Made by a program: the position numbers and the translations under genes. The notes below the pieces were generated by a model. That model made no database searches. It saw only the letters and a list, made by a program, of their open reading frames with translations, and was not told the origin of the DNA. From contig JAGVRJ010000015.1 of the NCBI GenBank assembly GCA_019059635.1, forward strand, positions 806,001 through 870,000: DNA of 64,000 bases. Direction: 5' to 3'. This document shows positions 1 to 11,800 of this stretch, in pieces; the first letter of the stretch is position 1, and each line of letters opens with the position of its first letter. Origin of the DNA: Proales similis. Lineage: Eukaryota; Rotifera; Eurotatoria; Ploima; Proalidae.

Positions 1-1333
1 GCTTCGTCTCGATCGCGAGGCACAATTTTGCCGTTGCAGTCGTAGAGCGGACACTTTGGCTTGATTCGGGCCAGGTCCATTGAGATCTGTTTGCTGAGAA
101 TGCCGACCGGATTGCCGCCTAGTCCGGTGACCACCATCGCACCCAGGTCAGCCACGTAGCTGCCTTTTCTGAAGGTGGCTATTCGACCTCCGATGCGATC
201 CTTGATTGCCCGAATGCCCTCTTAATGGCCGCAGCCGCTTGAAATTTAAGAAACACTCACTCTCGCTTCGTAGACGACCACTTCGAAGCCGAACTCTCTG
301 AGCTGGCGAGCAGCCATCAAGCCGGCGATTCCGGCGCCGACCACGATCACTTTGCCGGCCGGCTTTGCTTCAGTCAGAGAATGAAAGGTCTCCTGCTCAG
401 CAAACTCTCCAAGCGCCTCTTACCTTCGAGTGGACAGATTCGCTTGAAAATGCCAAAGTTTATGTAGCCGTAGCGTTCAAGGTATTTGAATATGCGCACA
501 ATCAGCTCTTTGTTTTCTAAACTTGCTCAGCTTTAACATTTGACTCAAACTCGAATTCGGATGCGACTGCAAATGACAAGAACGCACCTTGAACCAGACT
601 CGGCTCGAATCTGTTGAGCACGTCGAGTATGACGAGCTGCACCTTGGGATTGTCGACCCACATGTGAAGCTAAATATTTCAAAGTAAAATGAGATTGTGT
701 TGAGTTCAGAGCTGATTTGAACCAGAAAGAAGAAATTAAAAATGAATGAAAATGACTTGCAATTCGGTTTCGAATGAGCAGAAATACTCTATATCGTTCG
801 GTCTGGCACTGTGCTGCCAGGAGGCCAGTGTCGTCGGTCGCAATGTCTCTGAACAAATTCACCTCCTCGAACGTCATCTTGTCAGCCGGCAATCGACTGG
901 CGAACGCGGCACTCTCGAGCGCTGTGGTTCGTTGAGCCGTGAGCTCTGATTTAGGAGCGAGTAGAAACGAGTGAATCTGGCACCAACCTTCGGGGTCAAT
1001 GCTCTTGGCGGTGTCGAGCTCGGTCTGCGCTGATTCGGCTTTTCGCCCTCGACCAAGCTTGGACGAGCCCTTTTTGGAATCAGGCTCGCCATTTCGGCTC
1101 GTTGCTGGCACAGGCTCACGGCTGAATTCGATTGTGGACGCTCGACTGTCGGACGGGTCGTCCAAGTCCGAGTAGTCGCCGTTTATCGAGCGTTTGCCTT
1201 TCGATCGACGCGCATTCAGACCGTTGGCGAGAGAAACTTCGGCCGCTCCCGACAGTGTGTTCAGCTCTTCGTCTTGGTTCGAGTCCTCGTCGTTTATGAG
1301 AATGAAGTCCTCGTCATTTTGGCTGGCCATCAT
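1..1333 (-). CDS. KDM1A: Lysine-specific histone demethylase 1 (LSD1/KDM1A), 5' part; continues off the left edge
   Basis: FAD-dependent amine oxidase that removes methyl groups from histone H3 lysine 4 in CoREST-type repressor complexes in the nucleus. The ATG is at 1333 (an ATG pair, 1333 and 1330). Exons read 1333-988, 945-761, 669-588, 516-424, 367-261 and 200-1; phases agree at every junction. Seen: an acidic, basic-patch N-terminus, a SWIRM domain ([11 protein letters not shown] ... VFLLIRNRI then [12 protein letters not shown] ... [16 protein letters not shown]), the dinucleotide-binding stretch [18 protein letters not shown], and [20 protein letters not shown] with [12 protein letters not shown]. 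These align closely with the animal KDM1A family. The tower and the rest of the oxidase domain lie outside. Intron 946-987 is only 42 bp and in frame; intron 670-760 has a GC donor. It shares a head-to-head spacer with the EGF gene at 1979. Confidence 0.94.
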
Positions 1334-1978
1334 CTCTTTGTCTTTGGCTATATCGCTTCTATCTGGCTATATCGCTCTTTTTTTCCTCTCTCTCCCTCTC
1401 TCTCTTTCTATTTCGCTCTTCTTCCTCTTTTAATTATTCGTCTCAATTTTAGCGCGACTGTCTTTAACTATTCAATTCTCCGTTCTGTGCAAATTCAAAT
1501 TCGCTTTAGCGCAGCCGAGCGCTCGTGCATGATCGCCAAGTCAAAGAACAAGTGACCGTCAGAAAAGAGCAACTCGGGCAAAGGTAAACAATCAAGAGAC
1601 AGTAATTTGAGAAGAGAGCGCAACAAACGTGAGAAGTAGCTCTCATTTGTTTTGGCCGCCGATTTGTTTGCCATCTCATTTATTGTGGCTATCAATTGCA
1701 GCAGCAATAACAACAACAACGACAAGACATATGCATAGAGTCAAATAAGGAGTCGAAATGGAGTCACGTTTGAGGTGGAGTCACGTCTTGCATGAATGTG
1801 CAAATGAGCTCTCCGCAAGGACACACAATTAGATGAGCGCTTATCGCACAAACGTGAAAGACTGACCGAGTTTAGCAGGCGCTTGTCACCACCGCATAGA
1901 GAAAGAGATAAAAAGGCAGCGTCCCAAAGGCCACCAACCGACCAGATACGAGTAGAGAGAGAGAGAGATTGTGCAGAG
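1334..1978. promoter_or_regulatory. Divergent spacer between KDM1A (-) and the 2-EGF gene (+)
   Basis: No supportable coding gene. It holds a long pyrimidine tract (about 1378-1430) that is GA-rich on the KDM1A sense strand, and a (GA)n tract at about 1954-1968 just upstream of the EGF start codon. I infer that it carries both 5' UTRs and a shared promoter; no TATA box is evident. Confidence 0.45.
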
Positions 1979-2557
1979 ATGCGAATATTGACCTCAGAAC
2001 AACTTCTAGTCTTTTCGGTCGCTCTGTTGGCGACCAGTTCGCTGGCGATCAACACAAGTGAGAAGGAAGCAGTCGAAGCAGAGGCGTTCAGCAAATGGGA
2101 AAAGTACTTGGAAAAGACCTCGTTCTTCCAGCGTCAGTCAAAGCAGCTGAGGGAAAAGCTGTTGCGCAAAAAAGAGGAAAAGCGCAACCAGACAGAAGAG
2201 CAGCTTCCCAACCAGTGCTGGTCGTCGCCTTGTCTCAACGAGGGCGTTTGCTTTGGCTCCAGTGTGAGCTATCACTGCTTCTGTGCGGACGGCTTTGCGG
2301 GCCGCAACTGTGAAATAAAAGCCAATCAGACCGATCCGTGCAGCGATGTGTTCTGCTACGGAAGAGGCGAGTGCCAGGCGAGCTCGGACGGACACAAGTT
2401 CTGTAAATGTCAACGGCCATTCTACGGCGTCAGGTGCGAGCGTCAATTTGATCTGAGCGACACTCGGATCAAAGAGCTCGTTGAAACGAGCTCCTCTCAA
2501 GCGCACTCGCTGCCGCCCTATAGAACCAGCACCAATTCAACGCCACCTTCGCTTTGA
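1979..2557 (+). CDS. Small secreted protein with two EGF-like domains
   Basis: Predicted secreted protein of 192 residues in a single exon. The ATG at 1979 is chosen because it directly opens a signal peptide (hydrophobic run LLVFSVALLATSSLA); the in-frame ATG 96 bases upstream would bury it. A basic, glutamine-rich, probably helical segment follows (about residues 30-80). Then come two six-cysteine EGF-like domains, the first with the pattern CWSSPCLNEGVC ... CFCADGFAGRNCE, the second CSDVFCYGRGEC ... CKCQRPFYGVRCE. No membrane segment is seen, and the tail is Ser/Thr/Pro-rich. The overall arrangement recalls secreted EGF ligands or Cripto-like proteins, but I do not recognise an orthologue. 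Transcribed away from KDM1A. Confidence 0.8.
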   Translation: MRILTSEQLLVFSVALLATSSLAINTSEKEAVEAEAFSKWEKYLEKTSFFQRQSKQLREKLLRKKEEKRNQTEEQLPNQCWSSPCLNEGVCFGSSVSYHCFCADGFAGRNCEIKANQTDPCSDVFCYGRGECQASSDGHKFCKCQRPFYGVRCERQFDLSDTRIKELVETSSSQAHSLPPYRTSTNSTPPSL

Positions 2558-2602
2558 AATCATCGACCCACTCTCTGACACCCCCCTCTGACATTTGGCT
2601 TC

Positions 2603-2608
2603 AATAAA
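2603..2608 (+). terminator. Polyadenylation signal AATAAA (2-EGF gene)
   Basis: AATAAA 45 bases after the stop codon. Confidence 0.75.
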
Positions 2609-2971
2609 AGCATTCAACAGCCGCAGTGGTTGCTTTAGATCGTTTTGCTCTGAAAGCCGCAGTCACTCGCCGAGTCTGAACTCGCCCGGCTAATCGAGCT
2701 GAACCTCGGTCTCAGGTCAGACCGGGTTCGTTGTCAAGCGGGTTCACTCTCTGTGTCTGTTTTGCTAAGAGCCGATTGAACAAGTTGCTCAAAGTAGGTC
2801 AATGGACGGCGTTAAGTTTATTCCATTCAACATTGGATGTGAACGGCGGTCGCATGGCGATTGCAAAGAGAGGCGGAGAGAGCAAGTCAGAGACGAGGAG
2901 GAGGAGGAAGAGGGAGATTGAATACAAATACATCAACGTCCGGCGCTCAGAGTTGTTTGCGCCAGTTAGCC
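2609..2971. other. Spacer upstream of STIL
   Basis: No supportable gene. It contains a purine-rich run (about 2876-2920) that would lie in the STIL 5' UTR or promoter. Short open frames here show no family resemblance. Confidence 0.4.
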
Positions 2972-5900
2972 ATGGACATGTCGGACGGGCCGCTGCTCAT
3001 AAATCCGTTCGAAGGCGGGTAAGTCCAGTCGGATCGAGACATGTTCGAATGCGATCTAAACGCAAGCTGGTGGTCCGATTTGAAGAGCTACGCTGCAGAT
3101 TGAAGAAAAGACACTTCGCCTCGCGCTCAAACTGTGCAGGGAGTACTCGCTCGACTCGTCTCGATGTGACGTTCAAGTCGCTCTGTTCGCCTCGCCTCTG
3201 ATAGACTCAGGTTTGCCATTTCAAGGCTCGAGCTGCAACGATGAGAATTCAAGTTCTTTCAAGACGCGCCGACCAAGTCCTCGCCGATCACGTTCATGAT
3301 CGATCGATTTGAAGTCGCCGAGCCCATGCAACAGCACTTTCAGATCCCGTCCGGCTACGTGCTCATTCCGGCCCGAGTCTTACTCGATCAAACGCTTAAC
3401 GGCCAAGGGCCAACGGTTTGTTCAACCGAGAACGCTGCCTTTCACAGCCAAGCGCTTCAGGTAAACACTGACGGCGGTGCGAGTGGTCAGCGCTCGATTT
3501 GCAATTTCTTCCCCAAAAAGAGACTAAACGACTCGATGGCTGTGAGACGGAGCTCAGGCGATTGCCTTGAGCGTTCGATTTCAATCGAGGCGCAGATAAA
3601 ATTCAATTCGACTGTTGAGCTTACTTGGGTGCAGCTCGGCTTCGAGATGATCTGCCTGGCCAATGTGCTTAGTGCGACATGGACAAGTCCGATGCCCATT
3701 GTGGAGACGTCTCTTCTCAAGACTCTGCGCAGCAACCCAAACTTCTACTTGGTTCCCAAGTTCGGCTACTGCGGCCTTTACAAGTCGAGTCAAGTGGTGC
3801 TTGTGCTGGAAAACGAGCCCGCAATTAGCAAGCTTCCTCTGATCGGAATGTGAGTGCGCGTTCGCATCTGGCCACTTTCTAAATCCTCACTCTCAATTCC
3901 CAAGTTGGATCTCAGGCGTGGACAGCATCAAGCATCCGATGTGCTGGCTGGCCATGTTGCGGTTCGCATTTAATCAGCATCCAGGCTTCAAGTAACCCGA
4001 TATAGAACCTCGAGCCTAATTGCCTTCAATTGACTTTGCCTTTCCAGATCGGACGACATGGACCATTCTCTGTTTGTGATCTTATTCCGCTCATTGACTA
4101 GCAGCCCGCAGTACTTTAGATGCGCTCCAGTTGATGGCCAGCTCAAGTTCGAATTGTTCGCCGGCGACCAGCTCGTCTACTTGACGGTGATTTCTGCTTT
4201 TTCTGGCCACACGTGGGATCAAGTGAATAATTCGTTCAACAGAGGATGCAGACGAGAAACGAAACACTGAACGTGAGACTGGAGAAGAGGCGAACTGTGG
4301 CCAGTGTGCCAGTTCAGGCTCAGCACTCGCGGGAGGCGCTCAGGAGCCGAGCCAAGGCGGCCTACATTCAAGAGGCGAGCGAGAACCGGCTCCTGGACGA
4401 GTACAGACCGCCGGAGCGACCGTTCTACAAAAGCCGTAATTATCTCGACGACGAAATTCAGAGGCAAGATATGGAAAAGCCCCGCGCGCCAGTAATGCCA
4501 GTCGAGTCGCATTCGTTGATCGAGCGAGCCACTCACGGCGTATCGGATCTCTCGCTTCTTGACCCGTCTATTGGCGATCGGCCTCTTTACCAGCTGCACA
4601 CGTCTGACGAGATGACCACTGGGCGATTTGGTCCACTTTCGAACCTCTCGTCCTCGATCGCCCAGCAGCTTCGATTCGATTCAACTCAAAATGGACCGAG
4701 CTCACAGGAGGCGGCCGTAGAGAGCTACGCAACAGCCAGTCACAGCATGCTGTTTGGCATACCGCGCAGCGCGCCCCAGCCGACATTCGCACCGGCGCCT
4801 CCGCCCGTTCCGGAGCCGTTTCCGTCGTCGGTAGAGCTGGACACCAACACGAAGCTGTCGCTGATCTCAGAGTCGCCGAAGGAAGTCGAAGAAAGGCCGC
4901 GATTCTCGCCTGCTCTCATGTTTGCGCCGAATGAAGAGAGAAGGCCCATGAGCAACAACTTCAACTATCCAACAAACGAATGGATTCAGACGGTCAGTGG
5001 GCCAAGGCAAGCATCGCTGCCAGAATTGAACTCGTTACCAGCACGCGAGCTTGCCTCCAATCCGGCTTTCGACAATAACCTAGCTGCAGCTCATTCGCAT
5101 GGCTTCGCTCCCAATGGCTCTTTGAATGGTCGAAACGCAGCCGCTCCTTATTCAGACGAGAGTGACCTGAGCGAGCAACCAAGTCGTCAAGAGCAAACAG
5201 ACGAGGAGGAGGAAGACGGAACTGAGCAAAACGTATTCACAGCCGAAACATACGCAATTAAAGAGCCTCGTTCAAGCCAGAGCTCCAAGTATTCGACCAG
5301 CGGCTTCAACTTGGCAAACGAGCAGGCGTCCAAATCGACTGGTTTTAACGGACCGGCTCAGACATCGACGCAGACGACGCTTCAGACTTGGCCGTCTCAA
5401 ATGAGTGCGCCGGAGAGGAGCGCTCTGGACAACTTGCATGCGCGTCTCTTGTCCAAAATGAGTTCGAGCTTGAGCTTTGGTGCGGAGCAGAGCGCCAATT
5501 GCTCCGCGCTGCTGAGTCGCTATGACTTTGAGAACTATTTTGGAACGGCGTTGAAGATCCTCGGTGAGCACAAGGAGCTCGGCTCAGGCCTGATTTCGGC
5601 CTCTGACTTGCCAGAGAGCAGTCTGGTGAACTCAATGCTGCCACAGCTGAACTACGTGAGCATGCTGGGCGAAGAGCTCGGCGAAGAGAAGAGCAGCTTT
5701 AGCATGGAGAGTCTGGCCTTGAAGTATTTACGTTCGATGCAGCTCGACTCGAACATGTCGCTGGCCGATTTGGAATCGAACGTCAGCCTCATGCTCGGGA
5801 CTGACTATGCCGCGCAAATATTCAAGCCGTTTGTCCAGTTGGACTCGACCCTGAGCGAGCCAGCCACGATGTGCGAAGACTGGCAGCCTGAGCGCCGCTC

Positions 5901-6162
5901 GAATGGCGACCAACGCGGCCAAGCACAAACGAGCAGCCAACAGTACCGGACGCAGACGAACGACGACTCGGAAGACGAAGAAATTTGGCTCTTCAAGGAC
6001 AAGAACAGCCTGAACAGACACTCGACTGAGAAAGACATTGCGTTTGCCAAGAACGGAGAGAGAAACTGGAAGAACTTTAGCGACGAGGACGAGGACGACG
6101 ACAAGGACGTCACTCATGTGCTGAATATTGCTCAGCTCAAAAAGCTGCCCAAACTGCTCTGA
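2972..6162 (+). CDS. STIL: STIL / Ana2 centriole duplication factor
   Basis: Core cartwheel-assembly protein: in animals STIL/Ana2 is phosphorylated by PLK4, binds SAS-6 through its STAN motif and recruits CPAP. Exons: 2972-3018, 3086-3210, 3264-3460, 3521-3849, 3905-3991, 4048-4186, 4243-6162 (947 aa). The 60-bp intron 3461-3520 is in frame and could be retained. Evidence for STIL: N-terminal signatures EEKTLRLAL, FMIDRFEVAEP, LPLIGIWISGVDS (restored only by splicing) and SLFVILFRSLTSSPQYFRCAP, all collinear with the vertebrate STIL N-domain; a Pro-rich stretch PAPPPVPEPFP followed by KLSLIS, like the CPAP-binding region; a STAN-like motif FSMESLALKYLRSMQL (about residue 790); and the C-terminal end NIAQLKKLPKLL, like the family's TIM motif. 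ATG 2972 is the first in frame after a stop. The long middle is disordered and low in complexity. Confidence 0.9.
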
Positions 6163-6532
6163 TCTGCTTTCTACAGAATTTTTATTCCTACAAAATAGAT
6201 TTATTCGCTATTGTAAATATGCCGCGAGTGCGTTGGGTGTATAAATTGCATGCTGCCAAAAAAAAAACAGAATTTTGTTTTGCACTGCGAACGAGTGAAA
6301 TAATCGCAATTGAAATAGCGCAGTTCGTTTCGCTGCATTCTATGCGCCAGCGTTTTCGAGAAGCGTGTAGAAATTATATAAAACAAAAAAGCCAAGACGA
6401 GCAGGCTGGGGGGAGTGATAGATGGGGTGGCATTGGGCGTTGAGCTGAAATGTTGCATCACACATCTCGCCTTAAATACACTGAGTAAGCGCTTGACTTG
6501 GATTGAGGTTATCAGTTTTAGAATATCGAACA
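6163..6532. other. Spacer between STIL and CHCHD2/10
   Basis: No supportable gene. AT-rich with short A runs (6250-6259). I see no canonical AATAAA for STIL within it. Confidence 0.4.
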
Positions 6533-6982
6533 ATGCCGAGACGATCGTCAGCATCCACTCGAAGTCCTGGACCGAGCCGAAGCTCAGCACCGACTCGCTC
6601 CAACCTGCCGGCTGCCGCACCGGCTCCCCAGCCGCCCATGATGGCTCAGCCAGTACAGCAAAAGCAGCCGGGCCTGTTCGCTCAGATGGCGGCCACTGCT
6701 GGCGGTGTTGCTGTCGGCAGCGCGGTCGGACACACTGTCGGTGCGGCAATCACTGGCGCCTTTTCGGGCGGCTCGCGCGAACCTGCCCAACAACAACAGC
6801 AGGCGCCAGTTCAATCATACGATTACCAACAGCAGCCGCAACAGCAGCAGCAAATGCAAAACCCGTGTCTGCAGCAGCTTCAGCAGTTTATCGAGTGCTC
6901 ACAGTCACAGTCTGACTTGTCCATGTGCCAAGGCTTCAACGAGGCGCTCAAGGACTGCAAGACCCGCTACGGTCTTCACTAA
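6533..6982 (+). CDS. CHCHD2: CHCHD2/CHCHD10-family mitochondrial twin CX9C protein
   Basis: Intermembrane-space protein of 149 residues linked in animals to MICOS, respiratory-chain tuning and stress signalling. The ATG at 6533 is the first true ATG of the frame. The N-terminus is basic and Ser/Thr/Pro-rich without acid residues ([18 protein letters not shown]), as in the family's targeting region. A glycine-rich hydrophobic segment ([20 protein letters not shown]) follows, then a glutamine-rich linker. The C-terminal CHCH domain has two exact CX9C motifs ([11 protein letters not shown] and [11 protein letters not shown]), which form two disulphides on Mia40-dependent import. CHCHD2 and CHCHD10 cannot be told apart here; many invertebrates have one ancestral copy. 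Single exon. Confidence 0.92.
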   Translation: MPRRSSASTRSPGPSRSSAPTRSNLPAAAPAPQPPMMAQPVQQKQPGLFAQMAATAGGVAVGSAVGHTVGAAITGAFSGGSREPAQQQQQAPVQSYDYQQQPQQQQQMQNPCLQQLQQFIECSQSQSDLSMCQGFNEALKDCKTRYGLH

Positions 6983-7307
6983 GCCGCGTCTCTCCGTCGT
7001 TGATATAAATACTTGTTCACACGTCCTGGCCGCTTTTAGCAAAATTAAACCCAAAAATAAAGCAACTCGTCGTTTTAATTCTGTGCACTCGATTGGTCTA
7101 AGGCAATCAGGGGGATTGAAATAAATCTCTTGGTAATGGACAATCGCTCGCTCGCGGACGCCGGACACACATGGCCGGGCCAAGTGTCTAAGCCGGGCCA
7201 AATCCAACCTACGCGTCCTTAATTAGATTTAATCCGAGACCAAAGCAGTTTAATCCGGGCTTGGTTAAATTCGATGCACAGAATAGTAGCGTCCTGTATT
7301 CAGCGAA
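6983..7307. other. Spacer between CHCHD2 and the 5-EGF gene
   Basis: Contains the CHCHD2 AATAAA (7056-7061). The remainder has no supportable gene. Confidence 0.4.
7056..7061 (+). terminator. Polyadenylation signal AATAAA (CHCHD2)
   Basis: AATAAA 74 bases downstream of the CHCHD2 stop codon. Confidence 0.7.
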
Positions 7308-8807
7308 ATGCTGCACGATTCCGCGTTGATTTGTTTGCTAATTTGCGCCCTGGCGGCGGCAGGCGAACAAGCCTGCAGTCCAGCGTTCAATCCATGCCGC
7401 AACCTCGGACATTGCGTTCCCCGTCCAGAGCTTCCGGCTCGACTCGAATGCGTCTGCACTCGAGGCTTCCAAGGCAGCTTGTGTGAAATTTGTAATGCAA
7501 TCTGCTTGAAAATGCAACCAACACGGAGAGTGATTAAAACTTGTAAACAGGGCCCCGCAACTGTCTGCCCGGATTCTGTCTAAACAACGGCGTCTGCGAC
7601 GACAGCACTGGCCTGCCGAGCTGTCAGTGTCAAGTCGGTGTTTTTAACCCCTTTTTGCCAAAATTCGTCAACTGACCAACTCCACTTAAGCTCGGCTTTT
7701 TGGGCATTTATTGCCAAATGAGAGATCCACGGTTCGTTCCGAGCACAACTTCGACGCCCAGTTCCACAACAACCAGCACAGCAACAACAACAACTACAAC
7801 AAGGAAATTAGCATCGACCAGTCAAACTTTGACAACGACGACGACCACCACGGCCACCAGTTCCAGCACTAATTCGGCTCTAAGCAGTCAAACGTCACAA
7901 TCGTTGGACGAGCTCTTCACAAAGGTGAAAACAAGCTTCTATCTGAACGGGCAGAGTTGCTAGAACTTGAAGCCAATCAGGTGCCTGAAGAGACCTCAAC
8001 GTCTTCTGATCGCACAGCTGAGCCATCATTGGCCACCGAGGGGGCCGAGCTGAGCCATACTGTGCAGCCCGGAATCTGCAGCTTCTATCCGTGTCTGAAC
8101 GGCGCCACTTGTGTGCCCCTGGTCAAGAGCCGATTCAAATTCAGATGCGAATGTTTGCCTGAATTTGGCGGCTTCTTGTGTGAGCGCCAGCTCAATCAAA
8201 AGACGTCAACGAACGCGGCGCCACCGTCAGACCAACCAGAGCTATCGCCTTCGGCTGATCATGCGCTTACCACTGACCCTGAGTCAAGCAGTGTGTCTAC
8301 GATCGACAGAAGCAATTCGGTAAGCTCATTGGCGATCGACTTGTGGTTGCAAGCAGAATCAGCGACTCTTCTCATTCGCAAAGATTTGCGCCAGACTGAA
8401 TCCGTGCGCCAACAACGGAAGATGCATGGACATCCGAGCGTCGTCAGGAGAAGCCAAGCGGTTCAGATGCTTCTGCGAGCCAGGCAAGAGATCAAGTTCT
8501 GGCTTCAACTCGTGGCCCCTAAATTAGTTGAGCTGTCGAATGAAGGCTTTGCGGGCGTGTTTTGCCACATCAAAGTGAACGCCCGAGCGGATGCGTGCCG
8601 AATAAACCGCTGCTTAAACGGAGGTGACCTAGCCTGTCCTCTTCGAACGCTGAGACACTGAACACTTTTAAAAAAGGAATCTGCTACCCGTCGGCGAGCA
8701 ATTTCGACTGCGCTTGCCCGGCCGGCTTCACAGGCAAATACTGCGAGACCAATCTGTTTGCGGTCGTTCAGCGTGAATGGCCCCAGGCCTATTTAGCGCA
8801 GGCCTGA
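7308..8807 (+). CDS. Secreted protein with five EGF-like domains and a Ser/Thr-rich linker
   Basis: Exons 7308-7491, 7551-7633, 7691-7924, 7981-8319, 8384-8483, 8546-8623, 8677-8807 (382 aa, phases consistent). A signal peptide (SALICLLICALAAAG) opens the protein. EGF modules: CSPAFNPCRNLGHC ... CTRGFQGSLCE; CLPGFCLNNGVC ... CQLGFLGIYCQ; after a Thr/Ser-rich, mucin-like linker, CSFYPCLNGATC ... CLPEFGGFLCE; CARLNPCANNGRC ... CEPGFAGVFCH; and CRINRCLNGGICY ... CPAGFTGKYCE. Several modules become complete only when the introns are removed, which supports the model. Intron 8484-8545 has a GC donor (GCAAGA). No membrane segment is seen. Likely extracellular, O-glycosylated in the linker. Not recognised as a named orthologue. 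Confidence 0.82.
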
Positions 8808-8855
8808 TTGCCCCTCTTAAAGGACTTCTCAAGCTCTTCTTAGTTGATTTGGGAT

Positions 8856-8861
8856 TTTATT
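8856..8861 (-). terminator. Polyadenylation signal AATAAA (COMMD9)
   Basis: TTTATT on the + strand, 35 bases beyond the COMMD9 stop codon (8896-8898). Confidence 0.65.
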
Positions 8862-8868
8862 GAACGGT

Positions 8869-8874
8869 AATAAA
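8869..8874 (+). terminator. Polyadenylation signal AATAAA (5-EGF gene)
   Basis: AATAAA 62 bases after the stop; it lies within 10 bases of the opposite-strand COMMD9 signal. Confidence 0.7.
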
Positions 8875-8895
8875 TCTAAAGTGGCAAACGGGCGC

Positions 8896-11800
8896 TCATC
8901 TAGTCTGACTGGCGAGTAAATCGAGCTGGTTCTTGATTTTGTTCAGTCCGTTCAGCATGGCGTCAAGCTTCTGTCTGTTGAGCTCCAGATTGATGTGCTT
9001 CAATTGCGTTTCATTCGGATCGTGCACCTAAACCAAGCGGATTTGAATTAGATCATTTGACAATTCGTTTGCTTAGAGCTGCGTTTGATTTATTTTGTTG
9101 AGAAAACTGCCAGCACCATTCAAAGAATTCCATTCAAAGCGGCGCACTTAGCTCGCTAGCCAACAGACGAACCAACAAAGACATCGAGAGAGAGACTTAT
9201 TTTGACAGGAAGAGCTCAGTTTGCTGGAGATGCTCCACTCCCCTGTTAAGGGTGCACACTTTGCCGAAATGAAGTCGAACCAGCTGGTTGGCCAGTTGCA
9301 CCACCGAGCCGAACAGATGCGAGTCAGAGCCGAGCACAATTTTCAAATGATTTCGTTTACGCTGCAGCAGCGATATGAGGCGCGAGTTGGGCTCCGATTG
9401 ACTCGAGACACTGCTGCTGCTGCTGCCGTTGTTCTGGTTCATCTCGTTTTGGCTGAGTTGGGCCAGCTTGTCAAAGTTAAGACTCTCAAACGGAAAATTG
9501 ACGCTGTCGAGCAGCGAGCCGCGTTCAAAGTCGACGCTCGGCCTCAAGTCAATCAGGACAATTTGAACGTTTTTGTTCTGTCTGAGCTGAATGAGCTCGG
9601 CGGCAGCGATTCGCGGCACCATTTCGAGCCGCATCTGCTCGACGCCGATGCTGTAGGCAGCGAGCGGATCGGCCTCGGACGATTCATCGATGTCCCTGTG
9701 AGCGTACTTGCGGTATGTGCATGACTTGGGCGTTCGTGAATAGGCGTCGACCGAGTCGCTCACGCACTTGTTGATGTTTATCTCGGGCAAGTCGCTGAAC
9801 AGCAGAATGCACTCGTTAAAGTCGCTGTTTAAGAGTATGCGCCGCAGCTGCTTGAGAATGGCGATGCCGACAAAGAGCGGAAACGCGCACGGTCCGAGCA
9901 GCATCGTGTCCCACAAGTGCAGGATGCTGCCGATCGGGAATATGTGCGCGAACATGGTGAGGAACCAGGGAATGGCGTAGAGGTCCGGCCGAAAGTCAAT
10001 CGAGTCGACGTGCGCGGCCAGCATGGGCTCGTGGAAGCCGATCAGCTGGGAGAAAACGGCCAGGTACTCGTGAATCACTTTGCTGTTGTCCTTGAGGAAA
10101 AAGTGCGGCGCGTACTTGCGCACAAAGTTGACGAGGCAGCCGAACGCCAGCGCCTCGTCGTTCATGTTCAGGTGAACAAAGGGCGCTGTGAGCGAGTCGA
10201 GCCCTTGCCAGTAGACGAGCTCCGGCTCGGCGATCAGCCAGGCCTTGAGCACCCGCTTCATCTTCTGGTGCATCACCGGAGAGGCCATCAGTGGGTCGTA
10301 CTGGTGGCATCGCGGAATGTCCACGTCAATCTGCCGGTCCGAGTCGTTCGGCGCGTTCTTGTCTATAAAGTCGTAGGTCTGGTGCACGTTGCTCGACACG
10401 TCCAGCAGCGTCGGCCAGATGACCGCTCTGTAGACGGGCGGTATGTCGACTCGGCACTGCAGACGCAGCTTGTCGGCCGTGAACGGCCAGCCGCTGATCA
10501 AGCGGCTCAACAGACACATTCGTTCAAACTGATACTCGACGTCCGCTTCTCTGATGTTCAGCGGCTGCTCTTTTATGTGTTCGATCAGTTGGCCGCCAGC
10601 TGCTTGCGGCGCCGCTTCGAAGCACGTTATGGGCAGACGCGATTGCAAGCTGGGCGCGCTCAGGCGCTTTCTCAGTTTGTCGAGCGGCAGAGGAACCACC
10701 GCCTGTTCAAAGACGAGCGGCTCGGCCTCTTCCTGCTCCAGGTCGTCGCGAATTTCGCTGCCGTTCTCCACCAAGCAGCACAGAGGCAGTCGATGTATGG
10801 GCTTCACGTGCGAGCTGATTTTGCCGTGCTGCTTTAGAATTGCGAGGAAATCGCCGCCAGTCAGCCGCCACAAGTAGTAGACCTCGTCGATATCTCTCTC
10901 CCACAAGTCGAAATCGACACTCGCTGCTCGTCCGATCTCATCCGGCTTGAGGTCAATTGATCGCAGCTCGTTGGGCGAGAACAGCTTAAGTCGATTGAGT
11001 TCACTGCAATTCTCGTGCTTCTCATCGCTCAGATTGGGCCACATGAGCTGCTTGAGCTGATCGAAGCTGGGCCGATTGGCCGGGTCGACTATTAGACATT
11101 TCTTTACGAATTGGATGAGTTCTTTGCCGGCACGAGTCTCCATCTCGGCCCGGTCCGACTCCGAGTGGAGGCCGTTCAGATTGAGAACGAGCTGATAGCC
11201 AGTGTCTGGGTCGTCGGCCTGGTCCGACTCGAACGCGCTGAGAAGGAGCTCGACCGCCTGAGCCGAGTCGAGAGGCTTGTGCTTGGTGCCGATGAAAAAC
11301 TGAAGCATTGTGGCGCCCACCGACCAGACGTCGGCTTTGTCGCTGTTCAGCTCGATGTTCCAGTCCTTGGCCACGTTCATCTCGTTGCGGTCGTACTTGC
11401 TCGAGCACCAGTAGTCGAGAATGAGACACTCGGGCGCCACAGTGCACAAGTTCATGAGCGGGAAGCTCACGCAGCTGCCGTGCTCGGTCATGTGAAAGAG
11501 TCCGTAGTTGGCCAACTTGAGGTCGCCGCTGGGCGTGATGCACATGGCGGCCAGACTCAGACTGCGATGCGTGAGGCCGTGGCGTCTGAGCGAGATGAAC
11601 GCGTCGACGAGTTGGCCGAGCCACTTGTGCACAAGCGACGGAGTGGCCAGCACCAGGTTGTAGAGATACGCGTCCTCGTGCATCAGCTTGTGCAAGTCGA
11701 GCGAGTAGTGCTCGCTGACTATGTAGAGGCGCTCTTGGGCGCCGTCAGCGCCGTCGCCGCGCCCGCTTCGTCGCGCGTCCACATATCGACACAGGCGGGC

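Noticed and set aside
8900-9200. A separate small coiled-coil gene downstream of TBCK.
   Set aside because: First considered because the last exon stands alone, but its sequence is the C-terminal part of the COMM domain and joins in phase to COMMD9 exon 2.
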